From the NCBI GenBank assembly GCA_963785115.1, contig CAWATY010000031.1, forward strand, positions 124,001-188,000: a stretch of DNA of 64,000 nucleotides. Direction: 5' to 3'. Below the pieces are notes generated by a model that searched no databases, had not been told where the DNA came from, and saw nothing but the letters and a program-made list of their open reading frames with translations. The DNA is from JACCWP01 sp963785115. GTDB lineage: Bacteria; Actinomycetota; Actinomycetes; Propionibacteriales; Nocardioidaceae. Numbering within the stretch: the stretch's first letter is position 1; every line of letters begins with the position of its first letter. Below are positions 16,791 to 25,625 of the stretch, piece after piece. A program made the translations under genes and the position numbers.

Positions 16791-17168
16791 TCAGCTGCTC
16801 CGGATGGTGCTCTGGCTGTGCTGCTCGTGCTGGTCATGCTGTTGGTGCTGCTCGTGCCCACTGCTGACCGCCCCGGACCGCACCACCCGCGCGACGAGGT
16901 CGGTGTCGGCCGGACCCTCCAGGCGGAGGGCACGGACGAACGCCCGGCGTCGTACGGCGAGGTCGAAGCATCCGGGGGTGGGGTGCAGATGCGCCCCACG
17001 ACCGGGAGCACCCCCGCGAAGATCGGGGGCGAGCACCGTGGTGGTGCCGTCACCGATCGCCACGATGCGGATCAGTTCGGCCGAGCTCGAGCGCTCCCGG
17101 CACCCTACGCAGGTACGCACCGGCAATCGCCGGTCGCGCCCACCGGGGTGCGGACGCACACGAGACAT
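16791..17168 (-). CDS. ylxR: YlxR (DUF448) RNA-binding protein with a His/Gln-rich tail
   Basis: A 125-residue YlxR-family protein from ATG 17168 (GTG 17171 is an alternative). The core shows RTCVGCRERSSSAELIRIV with paired cysteines and GAPGRGAHLHPTPGCFDLAV, the RNA-binding part of the family. The family is thought to bind RNA and in some bacteria RNase P. Beyond the usual end is a tail of about 20 residues containing repeated His and Gln (HEQHQQHDQHEQHSQS). This is unusual and could bind metal ions or be a by-product of short-repeat expansion. It sits between nusA and infB as normal. Confidence 0.85.
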   Translation of the reverse strand: MSRVRPHPGGRDRRLPVRTCVGCRERSSSAELIRIVAIGDGTTTVLAPDLRGGAPGRGAHLHPTPGCFDLAVRRRAFVRALRLEGPADTDLVARVVRSGAVSSGHEQHQQHDQHEQHSQSTIRSS

Positions 17169-17179
17169 CACGGACGAGT

Positions 17180-18208
17180 CTAGCGGGTGACCTCCCCGTC
17201 ACCGTCAAGCGCGTCCGCAGCGGCCGTCACCACCGGCGTCTCCTCGGCGGTGTCGGAGCGGATGTCGATGCGCCAGCCGGTGAGCCGCGCGGCCAGTCGG
17301 GCGTTCTGGCCCTCCTTGCCGATCGCCAGCGACAGCTGGTAGTCGGGCACGACTACTCGCGCCGCACGAGCCTCGGGGTCGACCACCTGCACGCTGCTCA
17401 CCCGCGCGGGCGACAACGCATAGCCCACGAACTCCGCGGGGTCGTCGGAGAAGTCGACGATGTCGATCTTCTCGCCGTGCAGCTCGTGCATGACGTTGCG
17501 CACCCGCTGTCCCATCGGGCCGATGCAGGCGCCCTTGGCGTTGAGCCCGCCCACCTCGGTGCGTACCGCGAGCTTGGTCCGGTGTCCCGCCTCGCGGGCG
17601 ATGGCGGCGATCTCGACGCTGCCGTCGGCGATCTCGGGCACCTCCAGCGCGAACAGCCGCTTCACCAGCCCGGGGTGCGTGCGGGAGAGCAGCACCTGCG
17701 GCCCGCGCATGCCCTTGCGCACGCTGATCACCAGGCACTTGATCCGGGAGCCGTGCTCGTACTTCTCCCCCGCCACCCGCTCGGCGGCGGGCAGCCGGGC
17801 CTCGATCCGGCCGAGGTCGACCAGCACGTCCTCGGGGTCGCGACCCTGCTGGACCACGCCCGAGACGATGTCGCCCTCCTTGCCGGAGAACTCGCCGTAC
17901 TTCTGCTCGTCCTCGGCGTCGCGCAGCCGCTGCAGGATCACCTGCCGGGCGGTCGTCGCGGCGATCCGGCCGAAGTCGGTCGGCGTGTCGTCCCACTCGC
18001 GGACGGGCTTGTCCTCCTCGTCGACCTCCTGCGCCCAGACCACGACGTGGCCGCTCTTGCGGTCCATCTCGACCCGGGCGTGCTGCTCGGCCCGCTCCGA
18101 GCGCTGGTACGCGACCAGCAGCGCCTGCTCGATCGCCTCGACGACGACGTCGAACGGGAGGTCCTTCTCCGAGACCATCGCCCGCAGCATGGTCATGTCG
18201 ATGTCCAT
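17180..18208 (-). CDS. nusA: Transcription termination/antitermination factor NusA
   Basis: A 342-residue RNA polymerase-associated factor. Seen: the N-terminal polymerase-binding domain (MLRAMVSEKDLPFDVVVEAI, ALLVAYQRSE), an S1 domain (GDIVSGVVQQGRDPEDVLVD), a first KH segment (GPQVLLSRTHPGLVKRLFAL, GACIGPMGQRVRNVMHEL) and a second (LSLAIGKEGQNARLAARLTG). It lacks the C-terminal acidic repeats of the E. coli protein, as is normal in Actinobacteria. The rimP stop is only 3 bases upstream of its ATG. Confidence 0.97.
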   Translation of the reverse strand: MDIDMTMLRAMVSEKDLPFDVVVEAIEQALLVAYQRSERAEQHARVEMDRKSGHVVVWAQEVDEEDKPVREWDDTPTDFGRIAATTARQVILQRLRDAEDEQKYGEFSGKEGDIVSGVVQQGRDPEDVLVDLGRIEARLPAAERVAGEKYEHGSRIKCLVISVRKGMRGPQVLLSRTHPGLVKRLFALEVPEIADGSVEIAAIAREAGHRTKLAVRTEVGGLNAKGACIGPMGQRVRNVMHELHGEKIDIVDFSDDPAEFVGYALSPARVSSVQVVDPEARAARVVVPDYQLSLAIGKEGQNARLAARLTGWRIDIRSDTAEETPVVTAAADALDGDGEVTR

Positions 18209-18211
18209 GCC

Positions 18212-18676
18212 TCAGCCCTCCTTGCGCGCGAACTCGACCTGCACGCGGGCGCTGCGGACCTCGTCGTAGGCCACCCGACGGTGGATGCCGTCCGCGTCGA
18301 GGGCGACGCCGGAGTCGTCGGCCTCGACGATCCGCCCGGTCAGCGCCGGCCCCTCAGCGGTCTGGACCTCGACCAGCCGGCCCCGGTTGCGCTCCCAGTG
18401 CCGGGGCAGCGTCAGCGGGCGGTCGACACCCCGGGACGTGACCTCGAGGGTGTACGGCTGGTCGCCGAGCGCGTCGGAGGCGTCGAGCGTCTTCGACACC
18501 ACCCGGGTGACGTCGGCGATGTCGTCGAGGGTCACGCCGCGGTCGCGGTCGACCACGACCCGCAGCACCCGGCGACGGCCGGCGGTGGTGAGCTCGACGG
18601 CGTCCAGGTCCATGCCGAGCGGTTCGACGGCGGGGACCAGGAGCACGGTGAGGTGGTCGGTCGACGTGGGTGCCAT
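18212..18676 (-). CDS. rimP: Ribosome maturation factor RimP
   Basis: A 154-residue factor for 30S maturation, first gene of the rimP-nusA-ylxR-infB operon. Seen: LLVPAVEPLGMDLDAVEL at the start, VLRVVVDRDRGVTLDDIADV, then DQPYTLEVTSRGVDRPLTLP, the family signature, and a C-terminal SH3-like part. The ATG at 18676 is preceded by a GAGG ribosome binding site. Confidence 0.96.
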   Translation of the reverse strand: MAPTSTDHLTVLLVPAVEPLGMDLDAVELTTAGRRRVLRVVVDRDRGVTLDDIADVTRVVSKTLDASDALGDQPYTLEVTSRGVDRPLTLPRHWERNRGRLVEVQTAEGPALTGRIVEADDSGVALDADGIHRRVAYDEVRSARVQVEFARKEG

Positions 18677-18821
18677 CGGGCCTCCTCGTTGTGCGGTTGT
18701 CCCTCGGGATCGTCTCGACGCGGTCGTTCCGGCGTGCGCGTCCCGGTGGGTCGTTCGGGTGCCGGACTGGGGGCGCAGTCACGGCGGCTCGGGGTCACTG
18801 TACGGGGTAGCGTCGGGCGGC

Positions 18822-19349
18822 GTGCCTCCCCTGCAGCGACGACGGTTGCTGACCGCGGCCGGACTCGTGGCCGGGTCCGGCCTGGTCACAGCGGTGGCGG
18901 GCTGCGCCCCCAGGGACGGTCGCGACACCGCCTCCGGCACCGATTCCGACACCAATTCCGGCACCACCGCCGACGCCCGGGCGGACACCGGCGACGACGT
19001 CGCCCTGGCCGACCGCGCGGCGGGGGCATCGGCGCGGTTGCTCGCCGGTTACCGGGCGACGGCGCGCCGGCACCCCTCGCTGGGACGGCTGCTCGACCCG
19101 CTCGCCGCGCACCACGCCGAGCACGTCGACGTCTTCTCCGTGGATCGCCATCCCACCGCGCGGCCGGACCCGGTGCCGCGCCGGGAACGCGACGCCGTCG
19201 CCGCCCTGCAGACTGCCGAGCGCAGGGCGGTCGGCGAGCGTCGTACCGACGTGCTGGCCGCCACCTCGGGCGACCTCGCCCGCGCGCTCGCGTCCGCCGC
19301 GGCCTGCCAGGACCAGCACCTGGTGCTGCTCGACCGGGCCCGCCCGTGA
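18822..19349 (+). CDS. Lipoprotein of unknown function, upstream of DUF4439
   Basis: A 175-residue protein starting at GTG 18822. The N-terminus RRRLLTAAGLVAGSGLVTAVAGC combines a twin-Arg-like start with a lipobox VAGC. A Thr/Asp-rich linker and a helical domain follow, with ALADRAAGASARLLAGYR, HPSLGRLLDPLAAHHAEHV and ALASAAACQDQHLVLL. The His/Glu-bearing helices hint at a ferritin-like bundle similar to the next gene, to which it is coupled (GTGA overlap), but metal ligands cannot be assigned with confidence. It is divergent from rimP. Confidence 0.6.
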   Translation: MPPLQRRRLLTAAGLVAGSGLVTAVAGCAPRDGRDTASGTDSDTNSGTTADARADTGDDVALADRAAGASARLLAGYRATARRHPSLGRLLDPLAAHHAEHVDVFSVDRHPTARPDPVPRRERDAVAALQTAERRAVGERRTDVLAATSGDLARALASAAACQDQHLVLLDRARP

Positions 19350-19774
19350 GCGCGCGACCCGTGGTCGACACGGCGCAGGACGCGCTGGCCGGCGAGCACG
19401 CCGCCGTCTACGCGTACGGCGTCGTCGGGGGCGTGAGCGACCCGGTCGGGCCGGCGGCCGAGCGCGCCCGCGACGGCTACGACGTGCACCGGGAGCGCCG
19501 CGCCGAGCTCGAGCAGGTGCTGCTCGAGCTCGACGCCGAGCCGGTGCCGGCCGAGCCCGGCTACGGGCTGCCCGGCCCGATCACCAACTCGGCCGACGCG
19601 ACCCGCCTCGCCCGCCAGGTCGAGGATCGCTGCGCGACCCTCTACGCCGCCGTCGTCGCCGCTTCGACCGGCCCGCTCCGGACGGCGGCCACCGGATGGC
19701 TGTCCGACGCAGCGACCCGGGGCCTGGACTGGGGAGCACCCGCCGTGGCCTTCCCCGGCGTCGGCCAGGCCTGA
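19346..19774 (+). CDS. DUF4439 ferritin-like protein
   Basis: A 142-residue all-helical protein of the DUF4439 ferritin-like superfamily. Seen: DTAQDALAGEHAAVYAYGVV with the characteristic Glu-His pair, RARDGYDVHRERRAEL as the second ligand helix, and QVEDRCATLYAAVVAAS. There is no signal peptide. The start GTG 19346 overlaps the lipoprotein stop. The family commonly accompanies a secreted partner next to rimP in Actinobacteria; its reaction is unknown. Confidence 0.8.
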   Translation: MSARPVVDTAQDALAGEHAAVYAYGVVGGVSDPVGPAAERARDGYDVHRERRAELEQVLLELDAEPVPAEPGYGLPGPITNSADATRLARQVEDRCATLYAAVVAASTGPLRTAATGWLSDAATRGLDWGAPAVAFPGVGQA

Positions 19775-19795
19775 CCACCCCGCGTCGTCGGGTGG
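19775..19795. terminator. Hairpin between convergent DUF4439 and metalloprotease genes
   Basis: CCACCC (19775-19780) pairs with GGGTGG (19790-19795) around a 9-base loop, directly at the DUF4439 stop and 9 bases from the end of the opposing gene. The stem is short, so confidence is modest. Confidence 0.35.
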
Positions 19796-19803
19796 GCCGT
19801 CGG

Positions 19804-20721
19804 TCAGCCGCGGTAGGCGATCCAGTTGTCGTCCATCCGGACGGACTGGCCCGGCGTGAACTGGTCGTAGCAGCTGTCGTAGCTGTAGTCCATGTAGTTG
19901 TGGATCGGGTCCACGCCGCCGCCGGAGCAGGAGTCACGGCCGGTCGGGCAACCGCTGGTCGGGCTCGCCTGCGCGGGGGTGTCGCTCACCTCGTCGCCCG
20001 GAGCGGCGCACCCGCCCTGGAAGGTGTGGTAGAGCCCGAACCAGTGGCCGGCCTCGTGGGTCGCGGTCTTGCCCTCGTTGTAGTTGGTCTCCGAGCCGCC
20101 GGGCAGCGTCGTCCAGAGCACCCGGATGCCGTCGAGCTGTGGCTGCGAGGCGTAGTCCCAGGGGAACGTCGCGATGCCGAGGTAGCTGAAGTTCAACGTC
20201 CAGACGTTCAGCGCGTCGGCGCCACCGATGCGGGTCTGGCTGCGCATGGCGTTCTGGCCGCCGCCGCTGAACCAGGTGTTGTTGGTGTAGGTGTCGGAGC
20301 CGGCAAGGGTGAACGAGAAGCCGGTGTCGGCCGCCGAGCCGCTCTCGCCGCCGGCGTAGTCCTCGTTGAGCTCGGCGATCTGCGCGTCCAGCTGGGACTG
20401 CGTGATCGCGCCCTGCCCGGAGGTGTTCTGGATGATGTGGAAGTAGACCGGGATGGTCGCGTCTACCCGGCGCGTCGAGTGGTCGGCGGCGGCCACCCGG
20501 CGGGCTGTCTGCCGCTCGATCCGGCGCTGCTCGGCGACCGAGATCGTCCGGTGGTCGGCACCGTGGCCGCCGCGGGCGCTCTCGGCGTGGCCGGAGCCCG
20601 GCGCGCAGTGCCGCGCGGCGTCGGAGCTCGGCTGCTGGGCGCTGGCGCTCTGGGTGGGCAGTGCGAGCGCGGTGGCCGCGGTAGCGGCGAGCAGGGCGCA
20701 GCGCAGGGTACGTCGATGCAT
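19804..20721 (-). CDS. Secreted zinc metalloprotease, family M43 (pappalysin-like)
   Basis: A 305-residue secreted protease. Seen: a Sec signal peptide (LRCALLAATAATALALPTQSASA), a His-rich propeptide-like segment to about residue 85, then the catalytic domain with ATHEAGHWFGLYHTF. The zinc ligands are about H222, H226 and H232 with catalytic E223, the extended metzincin motif. NYMDYSYDSCYDQFTPGQ supplies the Met-turn. Paired Cys residues around GGCAAPGDEV and GCPTGRDSCSGG match M43B members. It is likely an extracellular calcium-dependent endopeptidase; substrate unknown. Confidence 0.92.
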   Translation of the reverse strand: MHRRTLRCALLAATAATALALPTQSASAQQPSSDAARHCAPGSGHAESARGGHGADHRTISVAEQRRIERQTARRVAAADHSTRRVDATIPVYFHIIQNTSGQGAITQSQLDAQIAELNEDYAGGESGSAADTGFSFTLAGSDTYTNNTWFSGGGQNAMRSQTRIGGADALNVWTLNFSYLGIATFPWDYASQPQLDGIRVLWTTLPGGSETNYNEGKTATHEAGHWFGLYHTFQGGCAAPGDEVSDTPAQASPTSGCPTGRDSCSGGGVDPIHNYMDYSYDSCYDQFTPGQSVRMDDNWIAYRG

Positions 20722-20808
20722 TGGGTGTTCCCCTCGTCCGGGCGGGCCGTCCCGCCTCGGACCGTGCCCTACCCTCGGACGTACCCGGGCAAACCGCCCA
20801 CTCCGGCG

Positions 20809-22569
20809 TCAGGGGCGGCGGACGACGCCGGCGACATGGGTGACCGCGTCGTCGACGGGGACGTCGATCCGATCGCCGGTCGCCCGGTCGCGCACCTCGA
20901 CCACACCGTCGGCCAGGTTGCGCCCCACCACGACGATCGTGGGCACGCCGATCAGCTCGGCATCCTTGAACTTCACGCCAGGCGAGACCTTGGGGCGGTC
21001 GTCGAAGAGCACCTCGACGCCGGCGCCGTCGAGGCCGCCGGCGATCCGCTCCGCGGCCTCGAAGATCGCCGGGTCCTTGCCGGTGGCCACCAGGTGAACG
21101 TCGGCCGGGGCGACCTCACGCGGCCAGACGATGCCGAGCTCGTCGTGGGAGGTCTCGACGATCGCGGCCACGGCACGTGACACGCCCACGCCGTACGAGC
21201 CCATCGTGACGGTGACCAGCTTGCCGTTCTCGTCGAGCACCTTGAGGTCGAGCACCTCGGCGAACCGCCGGCCCAGCTGGAAGATGTGACCCATCTCGAT
21301 ACCCCGCGCGAGCTCCAGCGGCCCGGAGCCATCGGGTGCGGCGTCGCCGGCGACGATCTCGGCCGCCTCGACGGTGCCGTCGGGGGTGAAGTCGCGCCCC
21401 GCGACCAGGTCGAAGACGTGTCGCCCGGGCTCGTTGGCGCCGGTCACCCAGCGGGTGCCGATCGCGATCCGCGGGTCGACCAGGAACCGGATGCCGCTCG
21501 CGGACTCCTCCCCCAGCACCTGTGGCCCGACGTAGCCCTTCACCAGCGCCGGGTGCTTCGCGAAGTCGGCCTCGGTGAACGGCTCGACCTCCGCGGGCTC
21601 GACCTGCGCCTGCAGCCGCTTGAGGTCGACCTCGCGGTCGCCGGGCACGCCGACGACGAGCGGCTCCCGGCGGCCGTCGGGATGGTGCAGCGTCACGATG
21701 ACGTTCTTCAGCGTGTCGCCGGCGGTCCACGACCGGTCGTCGCGCGGGAGCTTCGCGTTGGCCAGCGCGACCAGCGTCTCGATGGTGGGTGTGTCCGGCG
21801 TGTCCTCGACGTGGGCGGCCGGGGCGTCGTCGTAGGGCACCGGCTCGGGCGCGACGGTGCGCACCGCCTCGACGTTTGCCGCGTAGCCGCCGGGCGAGCG
21901 GACGTAGGTGTCCTCACCGTTGTCGGCGACCGCGAGGAACTCCTCGCTGGCCGAGCCGCCCATCGCCCCGGACATCGCCTGGACGATCACGTACTTCAGC
22001 CCGAGCCGGTCGAAGATCTTCACGTAGGCGTCGCGGTGCGCCTGGTAGGAGCGGAGGAAGTCGTCGTCGGAGACGTCGAAGGAGTACGAGTCCTTCATGA
22101 CGAACTCGCGGGCCCGCAGCAGGCCAGCCCGGGGCCGCTGCTCGTCGCGGTACTTGGGCTGGATCTGGTAGATCGACAGCGGCAGGTCCTTGTACGAGGA
22201 GTACAGGTCCTTGACCAGCAGGGTGAACATCTCCTCGTGGGTCGGACCGAGCAGGTAGTCGTCGCCCTTACGGTCCCTGAGCCGGAAGATGGCGTCGCCG
22301 TAGTCGGTCCACCGGTTGCTTGCCTCGTACGGCTCGCGCGGCAGCAGTGCCGGGAAGTGCACCTCCTGCGCGCCGATCGCAGCCATCTCCTCGCGCACGA
22401 CCCGCTCGACGTTGCGCAGCACCCGGTAACCGAGCGGCAGCCACGAGTAGAGCCCAGGCCCTGCCCGCCGCACGTAGCCCGCGCGCACCAGCAACCGGTG
22501 GCTCGGCAGCTCGGCGTCGGCCGGGTCGTCCCGCAGCGTGCGCACGAACAACGTCGACATCCGCAGCAT
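20809..22569 (-). CDS. proS: Prolyl-tRNA synthetase
   Basis: A 586-residue bacterial-type ProRS that charges tRNA-Pro. Seen: LFVRTLRDDPADAELPSHRL and LVRAGYVRRAGPGLYSWLPL at the start, class II motif 2 in YQIQPKYRDEQRPRAGLLRA with REFVMKDSYSFD, an inserted editing domain between motifs 2 and 3 (KNVIVTLHHPDGR, VDPRIAIGTRWVTGANEPGR) and motif 3 GSYGVGVSRAVAAIVE. The C-terminal anticodon-binding domain contains VHLVATGKD. ATG 22569 is taken; ATG 22560 (MSTLFVRTL) is an equally good start. Confidence 0.97.
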   Translation of the reverse strand: MLRMSTLFVRTLRDDPADAELPSHRLLVRAGYVRRAGPGLYSWLPLGYRVLRNVERVVREEMAAIGAQEVHFPALLPREPYEASNRWTDYGDAIFRLRDRKGDDYLLGPTHEEMFTLLVKDLYSSYKDLPLSIYQIQPKYRDEQRPRAGLLRAREFVMKDSYSFDVSDDDFLRSYQAHRDAYVKIFDRLGLKYVIVQAMSGAMGGSASEEFLAVADNGEDTYVRSPGGYAANVEAVRTVAPEPVPYDDAPAAHVEDTPDTPTIETLVALANAKLPRDDRSWTAGDTLKNVIVTLHHPDGRREPLVVGVPGDREVDLKRLQAQVEPAEVEPFTEADFAKHPALVKGYVGPQVLGEESASGIRFLVDPRIAIGTRWVTGANEPGRHVFDLVAGRDFTPDGTVEAAEIVAGDAAPDGSGPLELARGIEMGHIFQLGRRFAEVLDLKVLDENGKLVTVTMGSYGVGVSRAVAAIVETSHDELGIVWPREVAPADVHLVATGKDPAIFEAAERIAGGLDGAGVEVLFDDRPKVSPGVKFKDAELIGVPTIVVVGRNLADGVVEVRDRATGDRIDVPVDDAVTHVAGVVRRP

Positions 22570-22616
22570 GCCGGCGAGCCTATCCAGCCCCGTCCAGTGA
22601 GTTCTGCGGCGCACGG

Positions 22617-23900
22617 TCAGCCTCGCCAGGACCGCCACGGGTGCAGGCCGAGCCGGTCGGCGCCCAGTGACTCGGCGTCGGCCGTGATGGCGTCGACGGC
22701 CGCCCGCAGCGCAGGCCGCAGGGAGGCCGGGGTGGACGGGTCGTGCAGCGCCGCCAGCGCGTCGAGCACCCGCATCCGGGGGTCGCCGGCCACGTACGGC
22801 GTGATCACCGTCGGCAGGAAGGCGACGTCGCTGACCTCGAACCGGCCGGACGGCCTCTCGGTCAGCTCGAACCGTGCGGTGATGCCGCGGTAGGTGTCCG
22901 GGATCGAGGTCTCCTGCTGGGCGATGAAGTTGCCGAGCCCGTACGCCACCCACGTGCCGTGCACCTTGTCGAAGGGCAGCGGGACGTGCGCGTGATGGCC
23001 GTAGACCAGGTCGATGTCGGGCGAGCGGGTGATCCGGTCGACGACGTCGCGCTGGTAGGCGTCCGGCGCCTCGGAGTACTCCGTGCCGAAGTGCAGCCCG
23101 ACGATCACCACCTCGGCACCGGCGCGGCGGGCGTGGGCGGCGTCGGCCACGATGCGCTGCGGGTCGATCAATGGCACCGACCACGGCAGGTCCGAGGGCA
23201 CCGGGATGCCGTTGGTGCCGTAGGTGTAGTTGAGCAGGGCGACCCGAACGCCCTCGATCCTCGCGATGAACGGCGTGCGGCTGGCCTTGCGGGTGGCGGA
23301 CGTGCCGAAGTGCGGCATGCCCATCCGGTCGAGCGTGTCGAGCGTGCGCAGCACCCCGTCGGAGCCCTGGTCGACGCTGTGGTTGGACGCGGTGCTGCAG
23401 GCGTCGTAACCGGTGGCGAGCAACCCGCGCACGACCTGCGGCGGCACCGAGAAGACCGGGTAGCTGGCGAACGGCCCGGACGGCGGGGCCAGCGGCGTCT
23501 CGAGGTGGCAGACGGCGTAGTCGACCGACCGCAGCGCGGGCCGCACGTCGGCGAACATCGGCGAGAAGTCGAGGCCCGACTCGCCGGCCCGGGCCGCGTC
23601 GGCCTCCGCGGTGTCCCAGGTGCCGTTGTGCAGCAGCACGTCGCCGGACATCGCGATGCTGAAGCTGCGCGGCTCGGGATCCTCCGGCGGCTCTGTCGGT
23701 TCCGTGGGTTCCGTGGGCGCAGGCCGGGTGGGTCCGGTCGGGCTCGCCGACTCACTTCCTTCGTCGGCGGTGGTCGGTGTCGCGCTGCCCAGGTCGCCCG
23801 GTCCGTCCGACCAGTCGCCCCGAACACCCGCGATCAGGGTGGCCAGCAACGTCACCAGCAGCGCCACCGTCAGCAGCGCCATCGGTGCCCGTCCGCGCAC
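22617..23900 (-). CDS. CapA/PgsA-type capsule biosynthesis-like metallophosphatase
   Basis: A 427-residue membrane-anchored protein. An N-terminal membrane segment (ALLTVALLVTLLATLIAGV) is followed by a Ser/Thr/Pro linker with PTEPTEPTEPP repeats and then the CapA fold (calcineurin-like). Seen: SIAMSGDVLLHNGTW, DYAVCHLETPLAPPSG, STASNHSVDQGSDG, VIVGLHFGTEYSE, VYGHHAHVPLPF and WVAYGLGNFIAQQ, which carry the expected metal-binding Asp, Asn and His. Family members work in poly-gamma-glutamate or capsule processing. No pgsBC genes are nearby, so a cell-wall role is possible. The start is GTG 23900. Confidence 0.85.
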   Translation of the reverse strand: MRGRAPMALLTVALLVTLLATLIAGVRGDWSDGPGDLGSATPTTADEGSESASPTGPTRPAPTEPTEPTEPPEDPEPRSFSIAMSGDVLLHNGTWDTAEADAARAGESGLDFSPMFADVRPALRSVDYAVCHLETPLAPPSGPFASYPVFSVPPQVVRGLLATGYDACSTASNHSVDQGSDGVLRTLDTLDRMGMPHFGTSATRKASRTPFIARIEGVRVALLNYTYGTNGIPVPSDLPWSVPLIDPQRIVADAAHARRAGAEVVIVGLHFGTEYSEAPDAYQRDVVDRITRSPDIDLVYGHHAHVPLPFDKVHGTWVAYGLGNFIAQQETSIPDTYRGITARFELTERPSGRFEVSDVAFLPTVITPYVAGDPRMRVLDALAALHDPSTPASLRPALRAAVDAITADAESLGADRLGLHPWRSWRG

Positions 23901-23987
23901 GCCAGCCTCCCTGTCGCCCCCGTGTCGCCGTGCTCAGGTCTCGTGTGTACCAGGGTCGCGACGGCATCCGGGGTACGGCGCGGGCCG

Positions 23988-24677
23988 TCACACCCAGATC
24001 GCGGCCGCCAGACCGTGCGGCATCGGTTCGGGCGGGTCGGGAAGGCTGACCGCGTCTCCGGTGACCACCCGGGCCGCGCTCCAGGCGCACGCTGCGGCGT
24101 CCAGCACGTCGTCGACACCGGCATGCCGTCCGGCCGGCCCGAGGTCGCCGACGAACAATCCCTCCCGGGCAAGCAGCATCCGCCGGTGCTCAGCTCCGGC
24201 CCAGGTGCGCTTGCCGTCGGGTAGCGGGCCGCCGGCCATCCGGGCGAACGTCACCTCGGGGTGCACCTCATAGACGGCCGGCCGATCACCCGCGACCTCG
24301 GCACGCACCCACCGGTCGACCTCGAGGATGCGGTGTCGCAGCCCGTACGCCTGCACCGAGACCCCCTTGCCGGTCTCGGCCTTCTGGGCGGCGACGGCCG
24401 CCGCGTGGTCATCCGCCTCGAGGGCGGCCCGCACCGGGGTCTCGAACACCGACGAGCGCCGCGGGCCCAGCAGACCGCGGGCGGTGGCGTCGGCGCTCCG
24501 TACCGCGTGGTCCGGCACGCCGATCGGGATGTCGATGCCCACGACGGCCACGGGGCCGTCGATGCGGCAGTCGGCCACCACCGCCCCCACGGTCTTGCCG
24601 CTGTAGGCCCACACCTGTTCGCCGCCGCCCCAGGCGATGCCCACCCAGCCGCCGGCACATGCGTCCACCCCCAGCAC
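23988..24677 (-). CDS. DUF429 protein (predicted RNase H-like fold)
   Basis: A 229-residue soluble protein. Seen: LGVDACAGGWVGIAWGGG, the DUF429 opening with an acidic residue in an RNase H-like first strand, VVGIDIPIGVPD with a second acidic residue, SSVFETPVRAALEA and YEVHPEVTFARMAGG. These match a family predicted to be nucleases; no activity is established that I can cite. The GTG start at 24677 lies 32 bases after the upstream GNAT gene stop, so the two are probably co-transcribed. Confidence 0.82.
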   Translation of the reverse strand: MLGVDACAGGWVGIAWGGGEQVWAYSGKTVGAVVADCRIDGPVAVVGIDIPIGVPDHAVRSADATARGLLGPRRSSVFETPVRAALEADDHAAAVAAQKAETGKGVSVQAYGLRHRILEVDRWVRAEVAGDRPAVYEVHPEVTFARMAGGPLPDGKRTWAGAEHRRMLLAREGLFVGDLGPAGRHAGVDDVLDAAACAWSAARVVTGDAVSLPDPPEPMPHGLAAAIWV

Positions 24678-24709
24678 CCGAGCGCCGGTCGTGCCCCCCG
24701 CCGGCGCGG

Positions 24710-25564
24710 TCAGAGCAGCACCGTGGCGAAGGTGCCGGTGCGGCGGAAACCGACAGCGGAGTAGACGCGCTGGGCCGCCACGTTGTCGGCGTTGACGTAC
24801 AGCGTGACCGCCGGGGATCCCTCGGCGAGGACGGTACGCACGATGCTCGCCACGCCGCGGGTGGCGAGACCGCGGCCCCGGTAGTCACGGTCGACGTAGA
24901 CCCCCTGCAGCTGGCAGGCGCGCGAGGTCTGGGAGCCGATCTCGGCCTTGAACAGGATCCGCCCGTTCTCGATCCGAGCGAACACCCGCCCCTGCGCGAC
25001 CAGCGCGGTCACTCGGCTGCGGTAGGAGTTGCGCCCGCCCAGCTCGGGCGACACGCCCACCTCCTCGGTGAACATGGCCACGGAGGCCGGGTAGAGCACG
25101 TCGACCTCGTCCAGGCGTACCCGTCGCACCCTCGGGTCGTCGGCGATCGGGGGCGGCCGGTCGGCGACCATGAACGGCTGGTCGGTACGCACCGAGCGGG
25201 CCGGCCCCCACCGCGAGCAGAGTCGCTCCCACATGCCGAGCACCTCGTCCTGGACGCCGAACAGCGAGGCGCACCGGCGACCGTCGGCGGCGGCTCGCTC
25301 GGCGAAGGCCTCGAGTGCGGCGGGATGGGCGCCTACCGGCACCAGGTTGGCGGCGTGGTGGCACGCGGCGGTGAGCCTTCCGCCCTCGACATAGCCGTAG
25401 ACCCGGCCACCCAGCCAGCGCGGGTCGAGCCCGGTCGTCTCCACCCGGTCGGCGACAAAGACATGCGTCGCCGGGTCGCGATCGAGCAGCCCTCGGATTC
25501 GGTCCATGTCGGACGGTCCGAGCACCTGCACCCCACGCAGCGAGCCGGCCACCGGACTGAGCAC
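24710..25564 (-). CDS. GNAT-family N-acetyltransferase with DUF4081 N-terminal domain
   Basis: A 284-residue protein. An N-terminal domain of about 130 residues (VFVADRVETTGLDPRWLGGR, GYVEGGRLTAACHHAANLVP) is typical of actinobacterial DUF4081-GNAT fusions. The C-terminal GNAT domain shows LQGVYVDRDYRGRGLATRGV, the acetyl-CoA pyrophosphate loop, and LYVNADNVAAQRVYSAVGFR. It probably acetylates a small molecule or protein amine; the substrate is unknown. It follows ispG as in many Actinobacteria. The start is GTG 25564. Confidence 0.88.
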   Translation of the reverse strand: MLSPVAGSLRGVQVLGPSDMDRIRGLLDRDPATHVFVADRVETTGLDPRWLGGRVYGYVEGGRLTAACHHAANLVPVGAHPAALEAFAERAAADGRRCASLFGVQDEVLGMWERLCSRWGPARSVRTDQPFMVADRPPPIADDPRVRRVRLDEVDVLYPASVAMFTEEVGVSPELGGRNSYRSRVTALVAQGRVFARIENGRILFKAEIGSQTSRACQLQGVYVDRDYRGRGLATRGVASIVRTVLAEGSPAVTLYVNADNVAAQRVYSAVGFRRTGTFATVLL

Positions 25565-25625
25565 GCTGGCAGCGTACGGCGCCGCGGCCCCCGCCGCCCA
25601 GGACGCGCCCGCCGCGGGCGAGGGG

